Shown piece after piece: positions 8,672 to 17,154 of a stretch of DNA of 64,000 bases. The stretch is from assembly GCA_945897805.1 (NCBI GenBank), contig CAMDFX010000013.1:1-64000 (forward strand), in the 5' to 3' direction. The stretch is from Chryseobacterium gleum. Lineage in GTDB: Bacteria > Bacteroidota > Bacteroidia > Flavobacteriales_D > Crocinitomicaceae. The notes beneath the pieces were generated by a model that was not told where the DNA came from, searched no databases, and saw only the letters and a program-made list of their open reading frames with translations. A program made the translations under genes and the position numbers. Positions within the stretch are counted from its first letter, which is position 1. The number at the start of each line of letters is the position of its first letter.

Positions 8672-8924
8672 AATCCATTTCCCTTACACTTTCCCAAAAA
8701 AAAGAGAAACCACATAAATACCCGCAGCGAAGACTTTGCTAATATTAACCATTATTTTCCGATTAAACTAATAATTTATTCATTATCAAACAACTAGATT
8801 TGTAGTTTGTTGTTTCCGATTCAAAATAATGATTATTATAACCTTAAAATATTTCGATTCTTTTCGCGGCTTGGCAACTTGCGCGTTACTTAATCGATAC
8901 TTCTGCTTCTCCAAAAATTTGATG

Positions 8925-10142
8925 CTAAGCAACCCAATTGCCATTCAGAAATCGAATGAACAGAACTACTTGAAAAGTGAAACCAAGAAAGATGAGCGCA
9001 ATGAGACTCCATTTTCTAATGAATTGAATTTCTGACTTCATTGCAAAAATTAAAATTGCATAAAATGTTACAAGTAAATATTTTAGCATCAATTGAATGT
9101 GCACATAAGAGCCAAAAAGTAACCAGAAAACAAAAATGAGTCCGAAAATTGAGAATAATTGTTTTTTTGTGATGCAAAAATCACTTTTGAGCCAAAAATT
9201 GAATGCGACAATTATAAAAGGCGTGGCAAAGATAAATCTGTTTAAACTGAACAAACTTCCTCCCCTGAAAAGCAAAACGATCAATGTAATGCCTCCCAAA
9301 TAAGCCAGGGAGAAAATAACTTCTGAAGGAATTACAGAGTTTCTAAATTGCTTTAATTTGAAGATTAATCCAAGTAAAAAACCACCTGAAATGATTCCAA
9401 TTAAAAATGCAAAACCATCCAATCTGACAATAAATCCACCCGCCCAAGATGTGAGCGGTAAACGAGGGATTTGGAGGAAATTTCCCCAATGTTTTTGGGC
9501 TTCAAAAAACTTAAACCATTCGCCAGTATCCAAAAACTGAATGAAACTCACCAACAAAACACCGACGAGAGAAATACCAATATAAATCGAGATTCTTAGC
9601 CATGTTTTAGTTCTAAATTCGCTAAAAAATTCAGTAATTATAAGCGCTGGAATGAAAACAGTAAAAGCAGGCCTTGCTAGTATGGCGAAAAATAATCCAA
9701 TGTAAATCAAGTAATATTTTTTGTCTTTTATTCCAAATAAAATGGCTGTTGAGCATAAAAAAAAGATGGATTCAGAATAGGGTAAATAGAAAAAAATGAA
9801 ACTTGGAATTGTAAGATAAAGAACAATTTCTAGCGAATTTTTAATCTTTAATTTTCTAACAATCAAATAAAAAGACATCAAAAAGACAATAGAATTTAGC
9901 AGCACTGCGCCATAAGTTCCTAGCGCTAAAAACTTCCAGATCAAGGGGAATAATGGAAAAAAAGCTACCCTGTAACTTTCAAAACCGTTTTGCTTAATAA
10001 ATTCATAATGTTCCGCATCCCAATTTAAAAAATGTTCACTTTTTAAAAGATCAGGAAACCAAATTTGTTGCATGGTAACTAAAATCGCAGAGAGGAATAA
10101 AATGTAAAATCCAATCGTAAATAGGTCGAAATATTTTTTCAT
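8925..10142 (-). CDS. PIG-V-like GT-C mannosyltransferase
   Basis: 405 residues with about ten to eleven membrane helices. The first outer loop has WDAEHYEF (41-48), which carries the acidic residue expected at the active site, followed by AFFPLFPL (60-67) and LPYSESIF (about 119-126). These three motifs are characteristic of PIG-V-related mannosyltransferases (GPI mannosyltransferase 2 family), which in bacteria use polyprenyl-phosphate sugars. The acceptor is unknown; surface glycan or protein glycosylation is likely. A good flavobacterial promoter lies 40 bases upstream. The gene is inside the inverted block. Confidence 0.75.
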   Translation of the reverse strand: MKKYFDLFTIGFYILFLSAILVTMQQIWFPDLLKSEHFLNWDAEHYEFIKQNGFESYRVAFFPLFPLIWKFLALGTYGAVLLNSIVFLMSFYLIVRKLKIKNSLEIVLYLTIPSFIFFYLPYSESIFFLCSTAILFGIKDKKYYLIYIGLFFAILARPAFTVFIPALIITEFFSEFRTKTWLRISIYIGISLVGVLLVSFIQFLDTGEWFKFFEAQKHWGNFLQIPRLPLTSWAGGFIVRLDGFAFLIGIISGGFLLGLIFKLKQFRNSVIPSEVIFSLAYLGGITLIVLLFRGGSLFSLNRFIFATPFIIVAFNFWLKSDFCITKKQLFSIFGLIFVFWLLFGSYVHIQLMLKYLLVTFYAILIFAMKSEIQFIRKWSLIALIFLGFTFQVVLFIRFLNGNWVA

Positions 10143-10609
10143 ATTTTAGATTTTACATTTTTATTCAAGGCAATAATCAAACAAACATAATCAATGTGTT
10201 ACATTTTTTATCAAAAAAACAGATTAAACTTTTAAAAAATTAAAAGTCTGCAAAATTGGTCAATCAATCAAGTTTTGGAATTGAAGTACAAACTTGAAAT
10301 TTTCAGCTTTTTTTTACTTTTGATTTTAAACCCAAACAATCATTAGCTATCTATAGCTCATTTATTTTAAAACCAAATAATCAACATTGTTGCTCATTTC
10401 ACAGTTAAAACTAGCGATAAGACGGGCAAACTAGCTTCTAACTTTTACTGATTAATCATTTAATAATCAACATACCATAGACTAAATAGTTCCTCAAAAT
10501 AAAAATTTATTACGTAGTTTATTACTCATTTTTCAGATGGTTAATTTACACCATTTCATCTTTTTAAATATTTAAACAATAAAATTATCTATTGCTTCTT
10601 TTCCTAAAT
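10143..10609. other. Intergenic, promoter only
   Basis: Strongly AT-rich. Apart from the promoter for the mannosyltransferase near 10182-10214, I see no gene, repeat or strong hairpin. Confidence 0.5.
10182..10214 (-). promoter_or_regulatory. Flavobacterial-type promoter for the mannosyltransferase gene
   Basis: Minus strand: TTG (10214-10212), a 22-base spacer, then TATGTTTG (10189-10182). This fits the Flavobacterium consensus TTG-N17-23-TAnnTTTG. The implied transcription start near 10175 leaves a leader of about 33 bases before the ATG at 10142. Confidence 0.5.
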
Positions 10610-13600
10610 CTAATGTGCTACTACAATTCGCTTGCTCGATTCACCAATTTTAAGAACGTAGATACCTGATGCTAAATTGCTCACCTTTATATTTGTATGT
10701 TCTTTATTCAATGAAATTATTTTTATCAATTGTCCCATAGCGTTGTAGATAAACGCTTTTTCATTCATTGAATTTGGATTTTTTTGTACAATAGAAAAAT
10801 AATCACTGGTTGGATTTGGGAAAATTTCATAATTAGCGAATTCCATGCTTTCAATTTCAAGAGAACGATTTGTAGGAATGTTGATACTGGTAAAAACTGA
10901 ACAGCCATTTTCATCCAAAATAGTTAAGGTAATTGTACCAATTGTATCACTGATATTGTTTGGAAAAATCCATGTGACACTGCAATTATCTGCTGTAGAA
11001 TCCCCTACTATTACCCCATTATTTACAGACCATTGATAACTGAAATTCGCTCCTATTGGATTTTCAACCTGAAAATCAGATGGATTTAAGTCGTTTCCTG
11101 AAGTTAAATCTCCCGATATCATTGGATTGGGCGTATTCGCCATTTTATCTAATAAAGCTTGGTATTTCGGTGCAGGTTGCGCCGTGATGTCTTGATCGAT
11201 ATCCTCCAAATGACCCCAAGAACCATAGATACTTTCTTTTGCTCCAGACAAAGTGAACGCCATCGCCATTTTACTTCCCCATAAATGAATGCTGTCTAGC
11301 ACTAATTTATACAAGTCATACATTTGAGGCAACACTTGCGCATCATACATTGCTTGCAAATAAGAAGGTTGAGTGAAATTTGTGAAATGTTGTCCTCCTT
11401 CGTAATTGATTACAGGTTTACCAAAAAGATGCGCATTTCTATAATCTTGATGAATTGCAGGCGCAAAATCTAAAAACGCATTCTGTGAATTTTGAAGTAC
11501 ATCCAAAGCGGTGGAACTGGCATTTAAAACTGGATTCCCTGTATTTCCATGATCTAAACCGTAGTAAAAGGTAGGCGATGCATAATCCCATTCGTCTTGC
11601 TTAATTTGAGAAAGGATGAGTTCATTCAAACCATTGTAACCACCTTGTAATCCTAAAACGCGCTTTACCTTATTTTTTCGATAATCAAAAACTTGGTGCC
11701 AAATTTGAAACACATGTTTTGCCTTTTCCGAATAAGCTTCACCGTAAGTTAAATTTGAAGGTTTGTTTTGATCATTGTATTGCGCTTGCAAAAACATCCA
11801 ATTCCAAACTTCATTACTGTACTCTAAATAAACGTTTAAATTGGGGTTTAAACTATCGCGAAAAAGTTGAGCCATTTTAGTGATGAAATTATCATCAGCT
11901 GCATGGGGTACACAAATCCAAATATCTTTTTGCGCAATATTTGCCAATTGAATCATCTTTTCATAAGGAACTCCATTGTCACCTGCATAAGTTCGCTGAG
12001 ATATCTTAGCCCTATTTTGCCACTGAACATGGGGACTTGCGTTGGTTGCTCCCCAATCCATAAAACGCAAACTCTTGAAAGGTTCTATTTTATTTAAAAA
12101 TTCAGAATAAAATGGCTGCGTTTCCAAATCTGTTGCAAATTCGTCTTCTAAACGCAATATCCTGATATTTCTAACATGATTTACAGGTTGCGAAGTCATC
12201 AAATTAAACCAAATGTTTCCCATTCCTTGAACAAGAAATTCAATTCGATTCGAAACATCACTGACCTCTGTTGCATCTCCTTGAATTTGAATATCACCAA
12301 TTCCATCATACAATAGCACATATGCATTTCCCTGCTGTAAATTCGCATTATTTGAAGAAATAACCATTCGCACATACGTAGTTGGCGACGCTGTTGTTGA
12401 CTGGGGAATTTGAAGCGGATAACCATTCGTATCTAATTGTATTTCAGGTAACATTCCGTTTTCCCAGCAATTGCAATCTTGGTCAAAAACGATGGGTGCT
12501 TGTCTAACATGTAAAAATAAATTTCGAAAAGGTCTATCGTACGACCAATCTGCAATTCCAGATAGATTTACACCAATATCCAATGTGCAATCATTCGGTT
12601 GCCAACCTGCGCATGTTGCACTATCAGTAGGAATATGTAATTGAAAAGTATCTTTACAACCACCTAATCCACCATCACACGCGTAGGTATAAATCCCTGA
12701 TGCTAAATTTTGAAATTGATTTTGTCCTGAAAGTGTCATCGCAACATTTGAACTGTTGACCAATGAAAAAGTAGCCGGCGCCGAGTTAATGCGCAAAATT
12801 CCATCATTTTGGCCACAACTTGCTTCATGCATCAAGGTAAATGAACTGTTGCACGGATAAGAACCAACAGCATCATAAACTGTTAATGGCATGTAGGTTG
12901 TGTGAGACTGTCCTCCTTCATCAGTTACTGTAAGCGCAACATTGAGTACCCCAAACGGATTAAAGGTATGATTAACTACACTAGGACCAATCTCTACAGG
13001 CGTTCCATCACCAAAATTCCATGAATAAGTAAGTCCAGAATTTTCTGGATCAAATGAAGCTGTTCCATTTAACTGGACGGTAACTGGAGAAGTTCCGCTA
13101 CTTGTAGACAAAGTGAAAGAAGCAATCGGAGGCAAATCTACAAAGATTGTATTGTCTGGGGCAACGCATTGATAAGATGTTGCCATGCGCATTTCGTCAA
13201 TCGCGCCATTTCCAGGTACATTTCCAAGGTAAGTTGCAAAACTCCTGATTAGTAAATTGGTTGAAGTAGATTGAGAAATACTTGGTGAACTTGGCAAATT
13301 ATTTCCTAAACTCGCTGGATCAACATAGCAATCAATGTTGGTTCCCGAAGCTGTAAAAGCTATTTTGACTGCAAAAAAAGCGGGCGTTCCAACCACAACT
13401 GGAACATTGGTAGGATACACTGTTGTTCCCAATAAAATTGACCACATTTTTATGCCACTCACGTCAGAAGCAGCACCAAAATAACCAAATTCTAACTTAT
13501 TACTGCTACATGGTTCGCACCAATCAATACCATTATCATGAAAAGCCATGAAAACGGGCTCAGCATTATTGATGTCTTTCCTCACCAATCCACTAACCCA

Positions 13601-13975
13601 AAGTTCTGTTCCTGTTTGAGTTCCAATGGCATTTTGATACGGTGCTACATAAGCATCAAATGGTCCGCCATCATTAGAGTTAAACCTTCGACCACAAGTT
13701 ACATACTGAAATCCGCCAGTAAGCGACATTCCGACAGTTTGTAAAGCACCAAAAGAAAGTGAACTACTCTGAATATTGTATCCTGGAATTACAGTGCTTC
13801 CACCTTGAACCGTCCAAGCGCCGGCCCAACCAGAACCGCTACTTGTGCCTTGCAATGGGGTTAATGCAGGATTGTCAAAACTTTCGTAAGCCAAATATTG
13901 ACAAGAATCTTGTCCGTTCACTAAAGTGACTGCATAAAAGAATGCAAAAAAAAAAAGACATATTTTCATGAGCAT
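10610..13975 (-). CDS. Giant secreted protein: PKD domain, glycosidase-like domain, T9SS sorting domain
   Basis: 1121 residues with a signal peptide (1-22, ending VNGQ). Residues ~25-275 look like a lectin-like beta sandwich. A PKD domain follows at ~285-370 (FDPENSG, WNFGDG, TVTDEGG). A large middle region (~470-950) has features of a clan GH-A glycoside hydrolase: YLEYSNEVWNWMF could supply the Asn-Glu acid/base and NYEGGQHF the nucleophile Glu. A second Ig/PKD-like segment follows, and a T9SS sorting domain ends the protein (FPNPTSDYFSI, GIYVLKIGES). Exported by the T9SS, probably to act on polysaccharide. The enzymatic role is inference from these motifs only. Single gene within the inverted block. 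Confidence 0.75.
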   Translation of the reverse strand: MLMKICLFFFAFFYAVTLVNGQDSCQYLAYESFDNPALTPLQGTSSGSGWAGAWTVQGGSTVIPGYNIQSSSLSFGALQTVGMSLTGGFQYVTCGRRFNSNDGGPFDAYVAPYQNAIGTQTGTELWVSGLVRKDINNAEPVFMAFHDNGIDWCEPCSSNKLEFGYFGAASDVSGIKMWSILLGTTVYPTNVPVVVGTPAFFAVKIAFTASGTNIDCYVDPASLGNNLPSSPSISQSTSTNLLIRSFATYLGNVPGNGAIDEMRMATSYQCVAPDNTIFVDLPPIASFTLSTSSGTSPVTVQLNGTASFDPENSGLTYSWNFGDGTPVEIGPSVVNHTFNPFGVLNVALTVTDEGGQSHTTYMPLTVYDAVGSYPCNSSFTLMHEASCGQNDGILRINSAPATFSLVNSSNVAMTLSGQNQFQNLASGIYTYACDGGLGGCKDTFQLHIPTDSATCAGWQPNDCTLDIGVNLSGIADWSYDRPFRNLFLHVRQAPIVFDQDCNCWENGMLPEIQLDTNGYPLQIPQSTTASPTTYVRMVISSNNANLQQGNAYVLLYDGIGDIQIQGDATEVSDVSNRIEFLVQGMGNIWFNLMTSQPVNHVRNIRILRLEDEFATDLETQPFYSEFLNKIEPFKSLRFMDWGATNASPHVQWQNRAKISQRTYAGDNGVPYEKMIQLANIAQKDIWICVPHAADDNFITKMAQLFRDSLNPNLNVYLEYSNEVWNWMFLQAQYNDQNKPSNLTYGEAYSEKAKHVFQIWHQVFDYRKNKVKRVLGLQGGYNGLNELILSQIKQDEWDYASPTFYYGLDHGNTGNPVLNASSTALDVLQNSQNAFLDFAPAIHQDYRNAHLFGKPVINYEGGQHFTNFTQPSYLQAMYDAQVLPQMYDLYKLVLDSIHLWGSKMAMAFTLSGAKESIYGSWGHLEDIDQDITAQPAPKYQALLDKMANTPNPMISGDLTSGNDLNPSDFQVENPIGANFSYQWSVNNGVIVGDSTADNCSVTWIFPNNISDTIGTITLTILDENGCSVFTSINIPTNRSLEIESMEFANYEIFPNPTSDYFSIVQKNPNSMNEKAFIYNAMGQLIKIISLNKEHTNIKVSNLASGIYVLKIGESSKRIVVAH

Positions 13976-14260
13976 GCGGATTTAAATAAAAGCAATTAAT
14001 CTAAGTACAAATAATCTAAACTACATTTAGGGCTTGTTTCAGATAAAAATAACAATTAAAAATTTAAGTCTTTGATAAATTCACAATATTTTTAAGTCAT
14101 CCATCAAAGTCTGCATCTATCATTTTTTAATCTTTCCAAAAAATAACAAGGTGATGTAAAAAAATCAGCAAATAAAGATTAAAACAACATTGAAATTTAA
14201 GCGCCTAAAGAAATGATTTTCATTCTTTTTCTAAAAATTCACCTTTGATAGAAATTATCA

Positions 14261-14962
14261 TCAGCAAATCAACAACAGCCGCTTCTCTCCTATTCTTTCC
14301 TCTGGTGCGCGGTGAATGCAAGGTAAACAAGCACTTTCTGGATGATCGACTGCCAATCGCCACAAGTTTCCGATTCCCAAGTTGAATGGAATGGCTGAAG
14401 TTTTGGCTTGATAATGCAAATCAAAGAAATTTTCGGTCAAAAAACCATCAAAATCTGCCTCTTTTCCGTGGAATATATTTTTGAGTTCGGCTCTTATTTC
14501 GGGAATAAGGACTTTTTGTTCTGCTTCATAATTTGAGACTATTTCGCTCGCTGCGCCAAAATACGTGCATAAAAAAGTGTCCGTCGGAATCGGAGAACGG
14601 TCGACATGGAAAGAATAAACGTCGGTTGGGAAAAACGGAAAAATATCATCTCTTTCATAATATTCGAGAATATTTAGACTTGGAGAAGCACCTTGATTTT
14701 TCAGTAATTGATAATCATTCAAGATGATTTCACGCGCCAAATTGCCTTGTTCGCTAAGCTGCAAATCGCGAAGTTCATCTAAATCAATTTCCTGCAAATT
14801 CTCTGTAATTTGAAATATATCTGCGATTTCAGCAAAATCTCCTTTCAATGTTCGATTCCAACAAATCGCATTCATTTCTCCTAGAAAAGGCGTTGCAATA
14901 AGCGCTTCAAAACTCGAAACTTCGCGAATTTGATTTTCAAAAAGTGATAAATCTTGTTTCAT
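14261..14962 (-). CDS. Soluble protein of unknown function
   Basis: 233 residues with no signal peptide or membrane helix; acidic. The C-terminal part has RLAVDHPESACLPCIH and ends KRLLLIC, giving a Cys-x2-Cys-His cluster plus a terminal Cys that could bind metal. A weak resemblance to DUF1826 proteins (WRL...H...RLL layout) is possible but not secure. Composition and codon use look like the neighbouring genes. The start ATG at 14962 is the first in the frame. It stands between the giant T9SS gene and the Rpn-type nuclease gene. Confidence 0.55.
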   Translation of the reverse strand: MKQDLSLFENQIREVSSFEALIATPFLGEMNAICWNRTLKGDFAEIADIFQITENLQEIDLDELRDLQLSEQGNLAREIILNDYQLLKNQGASPSLNILEYYERDDIFPFFPTDVYSFHVDRSPIPTDTFLCTYFGAASEIVSNYEAEQKVLIPEIRAELKNIFHGKEADFDGFLTENFFDLHYQAKTSAIPFNLGIGNLWRLAVDHPESACLPCIHRAPEERIGEKRLLLIC

Positions 14963-15110
14963 TGGAGCGCTGATTTGAAAAATAAAGGCTTACGCATATA
15001 AAAGGTGGCGATTCTTAGTTAATTGTTTTAAGGTAAATAATTTTATATCTGTTCTTTTTGTCTATTCGCGCGTTGATTTCGGCTTTTCATTTTAGAGTTC
15101 TGCTCTGGTT

Positions 15111-15962
15111 TTATTTGTCACCAAGCTTACGCAATAAATCTTCAATAATTTTATCCTTTTGATTGATAACATTGTCTTTTTCATTGATAACATTGTCTTT
15201 TTCATTCAATTCTTTTCGCAACTCTTTTTCTTTATCCTCAAACATGGCGTTTACAGTTCTCCACGCTTCTTGCTCGTTTTCGATTTCCTTGCGTTCTTTT
15301 GGATTTGTGCCGCTGTGATGTAATATTTCAGTTATAATTTTAACTTCTTCAATATCTGCATCATGCAAAAATTCCTTGGTGATTTTATTGCTGTCTACAA
15401 AGTTTGTTTGTTCAAATACACTCAATAGTTTGTCTAATCTCGTTTTGTAACTACCGGTAATTCTATCCACCTGGACGATAAAACTATCATGTGTCAATTT
15501 CTCCACGAAATCACTTTTAGTTTCTAACTTAGTTTTATCTATTAAGTCTTTATAATTACGTTCAACTTTTAAGCAAGATGTTGTAATTTCGGGAAGTTTA
15601 AAGCCTAAAATATAAATAGTTGTGATAGGTAAAATCACTTTTTCTCCATCAATAGTATTTTCTTTTTTGTATTGTTCGCCCAAATAATTGAGAAAACGCA
15701 TTAAATCAATTTGGTTTTTAGCTTTTTGAATTTCTATCAAAACTTTTTTAAGTTCGCCAGATTCTGTTTTAATAGTCGCTATAAAATCCAATCTAAAAAC
15801 AGCTAATCCTGCAAGTTCATCAGTGTAAGTAAATTCTTGTGGTTTAACAGTTACAGTTTCTATAGTTTGTTCCAATAAAGTACCTATAAAAAATTTGGCA
15901 ACTTTATTGTTTTCCATCATTCTTTTAAAAACTACATCGTAAATCGGATTTGCTATTACCAT
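15111..15962 (-). CDS. Rpn-family recombination-promoting nuclease / putative transposase
   Basis: 283 residues. The start NPIYDVVFKRMM and the core FRLDFIATI (Asp59) ... KVLIEIQKAK (Glu77, Gln79, Lys80) match the PD-(D/E)xK nuclease fold of the Rpn/PDDEXK_2 family. In E. coli, Rpn proteins raise RecA-independent recombination and have Ca-stimulated DNase activity. The C-terminal ~25 residues are heptad repeats (NEKDNVI twice, then NQKDKII), a short coiled coil that probably mediates oligomer formation. The gene ends about 1.2 kb and starts about 350 bp inside the right border of the inverted block, so a role in the inversion is conceivable but unproven. Confidence 0.85.
   Translation of the reverse strand: MVIANPIYDVVFKRMMENNKVAKFFIGTLLEQTIETVTVKPQEFTYTDELAGLAVFRLDFIATIKTESGELKKVLIEIQKAKNQIDLMRFLNYLGEQYKKENTIDGEKVILPITTIYILGFKLPEITTSCLKVERNYKDLIDKTKLETKSDFVEKLTHDSFIVQVDRITGSYKTRLDKLLSVFEQTNFVDSNKITKEFLHDADIEEVKIITEILHHSGTNPKERKEIENEQEAWRTVNAMFEDKEKELRKELNEKDNVINEKDNVINQKDKIIEDLLRKLGDK
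15162..15203. repeat. Two perfect 21-bp tandem repeats within the Rpn-type gene
   Basis: Copies at 15162-15182 and 15183-15203 are identical and encode the duplicated heptad NEKDNVI (minus strand); a third, diverged unit adjoins. Because the unit is a multiple of three, copy-number change would lengthen or shorten the coiled coil without a frameshift. Confidence 0.8.
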
Positions 15963-16136
15963 TATAATCTCGGTTTTTTTATAAAATTACGAAAATTACA
16001 TGAAAGATTGAACTTTTTTATTTCTGAAAGTTTTATCTTCACACGGAAATTTATGTTTTGATTTTTACTGTCCAAACCTTTTATTTACCACTTTATCATG
16101 AAGTGTAAAGTTTCAAAACATTGTTTCTTCTCTTGG

Positions 16137-16310
16137 TTATCTTCTGTGAATCGCCAAACCAGCTTGCGCACTTAAAATTGCTGTCCAATTGCTACTCGCA
16201 AGTCCTTTGGTTTGATTAATTACTGCTTCATTATTGGGTGCGTATAAATATGGCGTGCATGCGATTGAAATAAATGGCGATAAAAAATACTTATTTTTCA
16301 GTTTCATTTG
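16137..16310 (-). pseudogene. Detached C-terminal part of the barrel gene
   Basis: Minus-strand frame of 57 codons from CAA (16310-16308) to a stop at 16137-16139. It has alternating strands and ends in GLAIHRR, like the end of a small outer-membrane barrel. The frame continues upstream only by 11 codons into antisense of the methyltransferase gene, so it has no start of its own. It matches in phase and in character the missing end of the barrel gene truncated at 8399. The sequence shows no decay (no internal stops), so the separation looks recent, or the alternative arrangement is still maintained. Confidence 0.65.
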
Positions 16311-17126
16311 GTAATCCAAGGAGACTGTTTGGAAGTAATGCAAAACTTCCCAGACAATTCTATAGATATGATTTTATGTGATTTACCTTATGGTACAACT
16401 CAAAATAAGTGGGATTCAATTATTGACCTTAATAAACTATGGGAACAATACGAAAGAATAATCACCGACAATGGTTGTATTGCACTAACATCACAAGGGA
16501 TTTTTACCGCAAAATTAATTTTGAGTAATGAAAAACTCTTTAAATACAAAACAGTTTGGATAAAATCAAAAGCAACTAATTTCTTGAATGCAAAAAAGCA
16601 GCCTTTAAGAAAACACGAAGATATTTGCATATTTTATAAAAATCAGCCGACTTATAATCCCCAAATGACAAATGGAGAAGCGTATGATAAAGGTGTTAGA
16701 AAAGATCAATCTACAGGAAGTTATGGAGATTTTAAACCTCGGCACGTAAAAAGTAATGGTGAAAGATACCCAAATGATGTAGTGAATTTTGAAGAACAGA
16801 ATATTGACGATTTTGTATATATAAAAACAGCCGAATCAGAAGGAAAAGTTTTACATCCAACACAAAAACCCATTGAATTAGGTAGGTACTTAATTAGAAC
16901 TTATACAAACGAAGGCGATATCGTATTAGACAACACTTGTGGTGTTGGAAGTTTTCTATTATCTGCAATTTTGGAGGGCAGAAATTTTATAGGGATTGAA
17001 AAGAATGAAGATGTTCTATTGCACAAAGTTGAAAAAACAGATTACATAAAAATTTGTAATGATCGAATTTGTGAAGTGTTAAAAATTAAAGAAATAGAAA
17101 AATCAACATTGACCTTATTTAGTTAA
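16308..17126 (+). CDS. DNA adenine methyltransferase, beta-class layout
   Basis: 272 residues. VIQGDCLEVM at the N-terminus and DLPY (25-28), the catalytic motif IV variant of DPPY, come first. The SAM-binding motif DNTCGVGSF (about 208-216) comes near the C-terminus, so the order is that of beta-class N6-adenine or N4-cytosine methyltransferases. The only available start is TTG at 16308 (no in-frame ATG back to the TAA at 16281). If the 8400-16310 block is turned over, an ATG stands exactly in that place. It precedes the large restriction-modification protein by 28 bases and is likely its partner. Activity depends on whether the TTG start and the present upstream region work. Confidence 0.85.
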   Translation: MVIQGDCLEVMQNFPDNSIDMILCDLPYGTTQNKWDSIIDLNKLWEQYERIITDNGCIALTSQGIFTAKLILSNEKLFKYKTVWIKSKATNFLNAKKQPLRKHEDICIFYKNQPTYNPQMTNGEAYDKGVRKDQSTGSYGDFKPRHVKSNGERYPNDVVNFEEQNIDDFVYIKTAESEGKVLHPTQKPIELGRYLIRTYTNEGDIVLDNTCGVGSFLLSAILEGRNFIGIEKNEDVLLHKVEKTDYIKICNDRICEVLKIKEIEKSTLTLFS

Positions 17127-17154
17127 CCACAACGTCAATTATTGAAATTAAAAA

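Larger units (their letters stand above)
8400..16310. other. Apparently inverted 7.9-kb segment
   Basis: Left border: barrel gene ...GATACT | CATTTTTATATTG. Right border: ...CAGTTTCATTTG | GTAATCCAAGG inside the methyltransferase start. Re-inverting the block joins codon ACT (Thr174 of the barrel) to CAA ATG AAA CTG in frame, and joins ATG (reverse of CAT at 8400-8402) to GTA ATC CAA of the methyltransferase. Both restored junctions make sense at once, which is hard to explain by chance. All four full genes inside are on the minus strand, while the genes flanking outside are plus. The borders share only the dinucleotide CA, so no long recombination site is evident. Confidence 0.65.

Noticed and set aside
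8829..9035. 68-residue plus-strand ORF
   Set aside because: It overlaps the end of the mannosyltransferase gene in antisense, has no domain or signal and looks like a chance frame.
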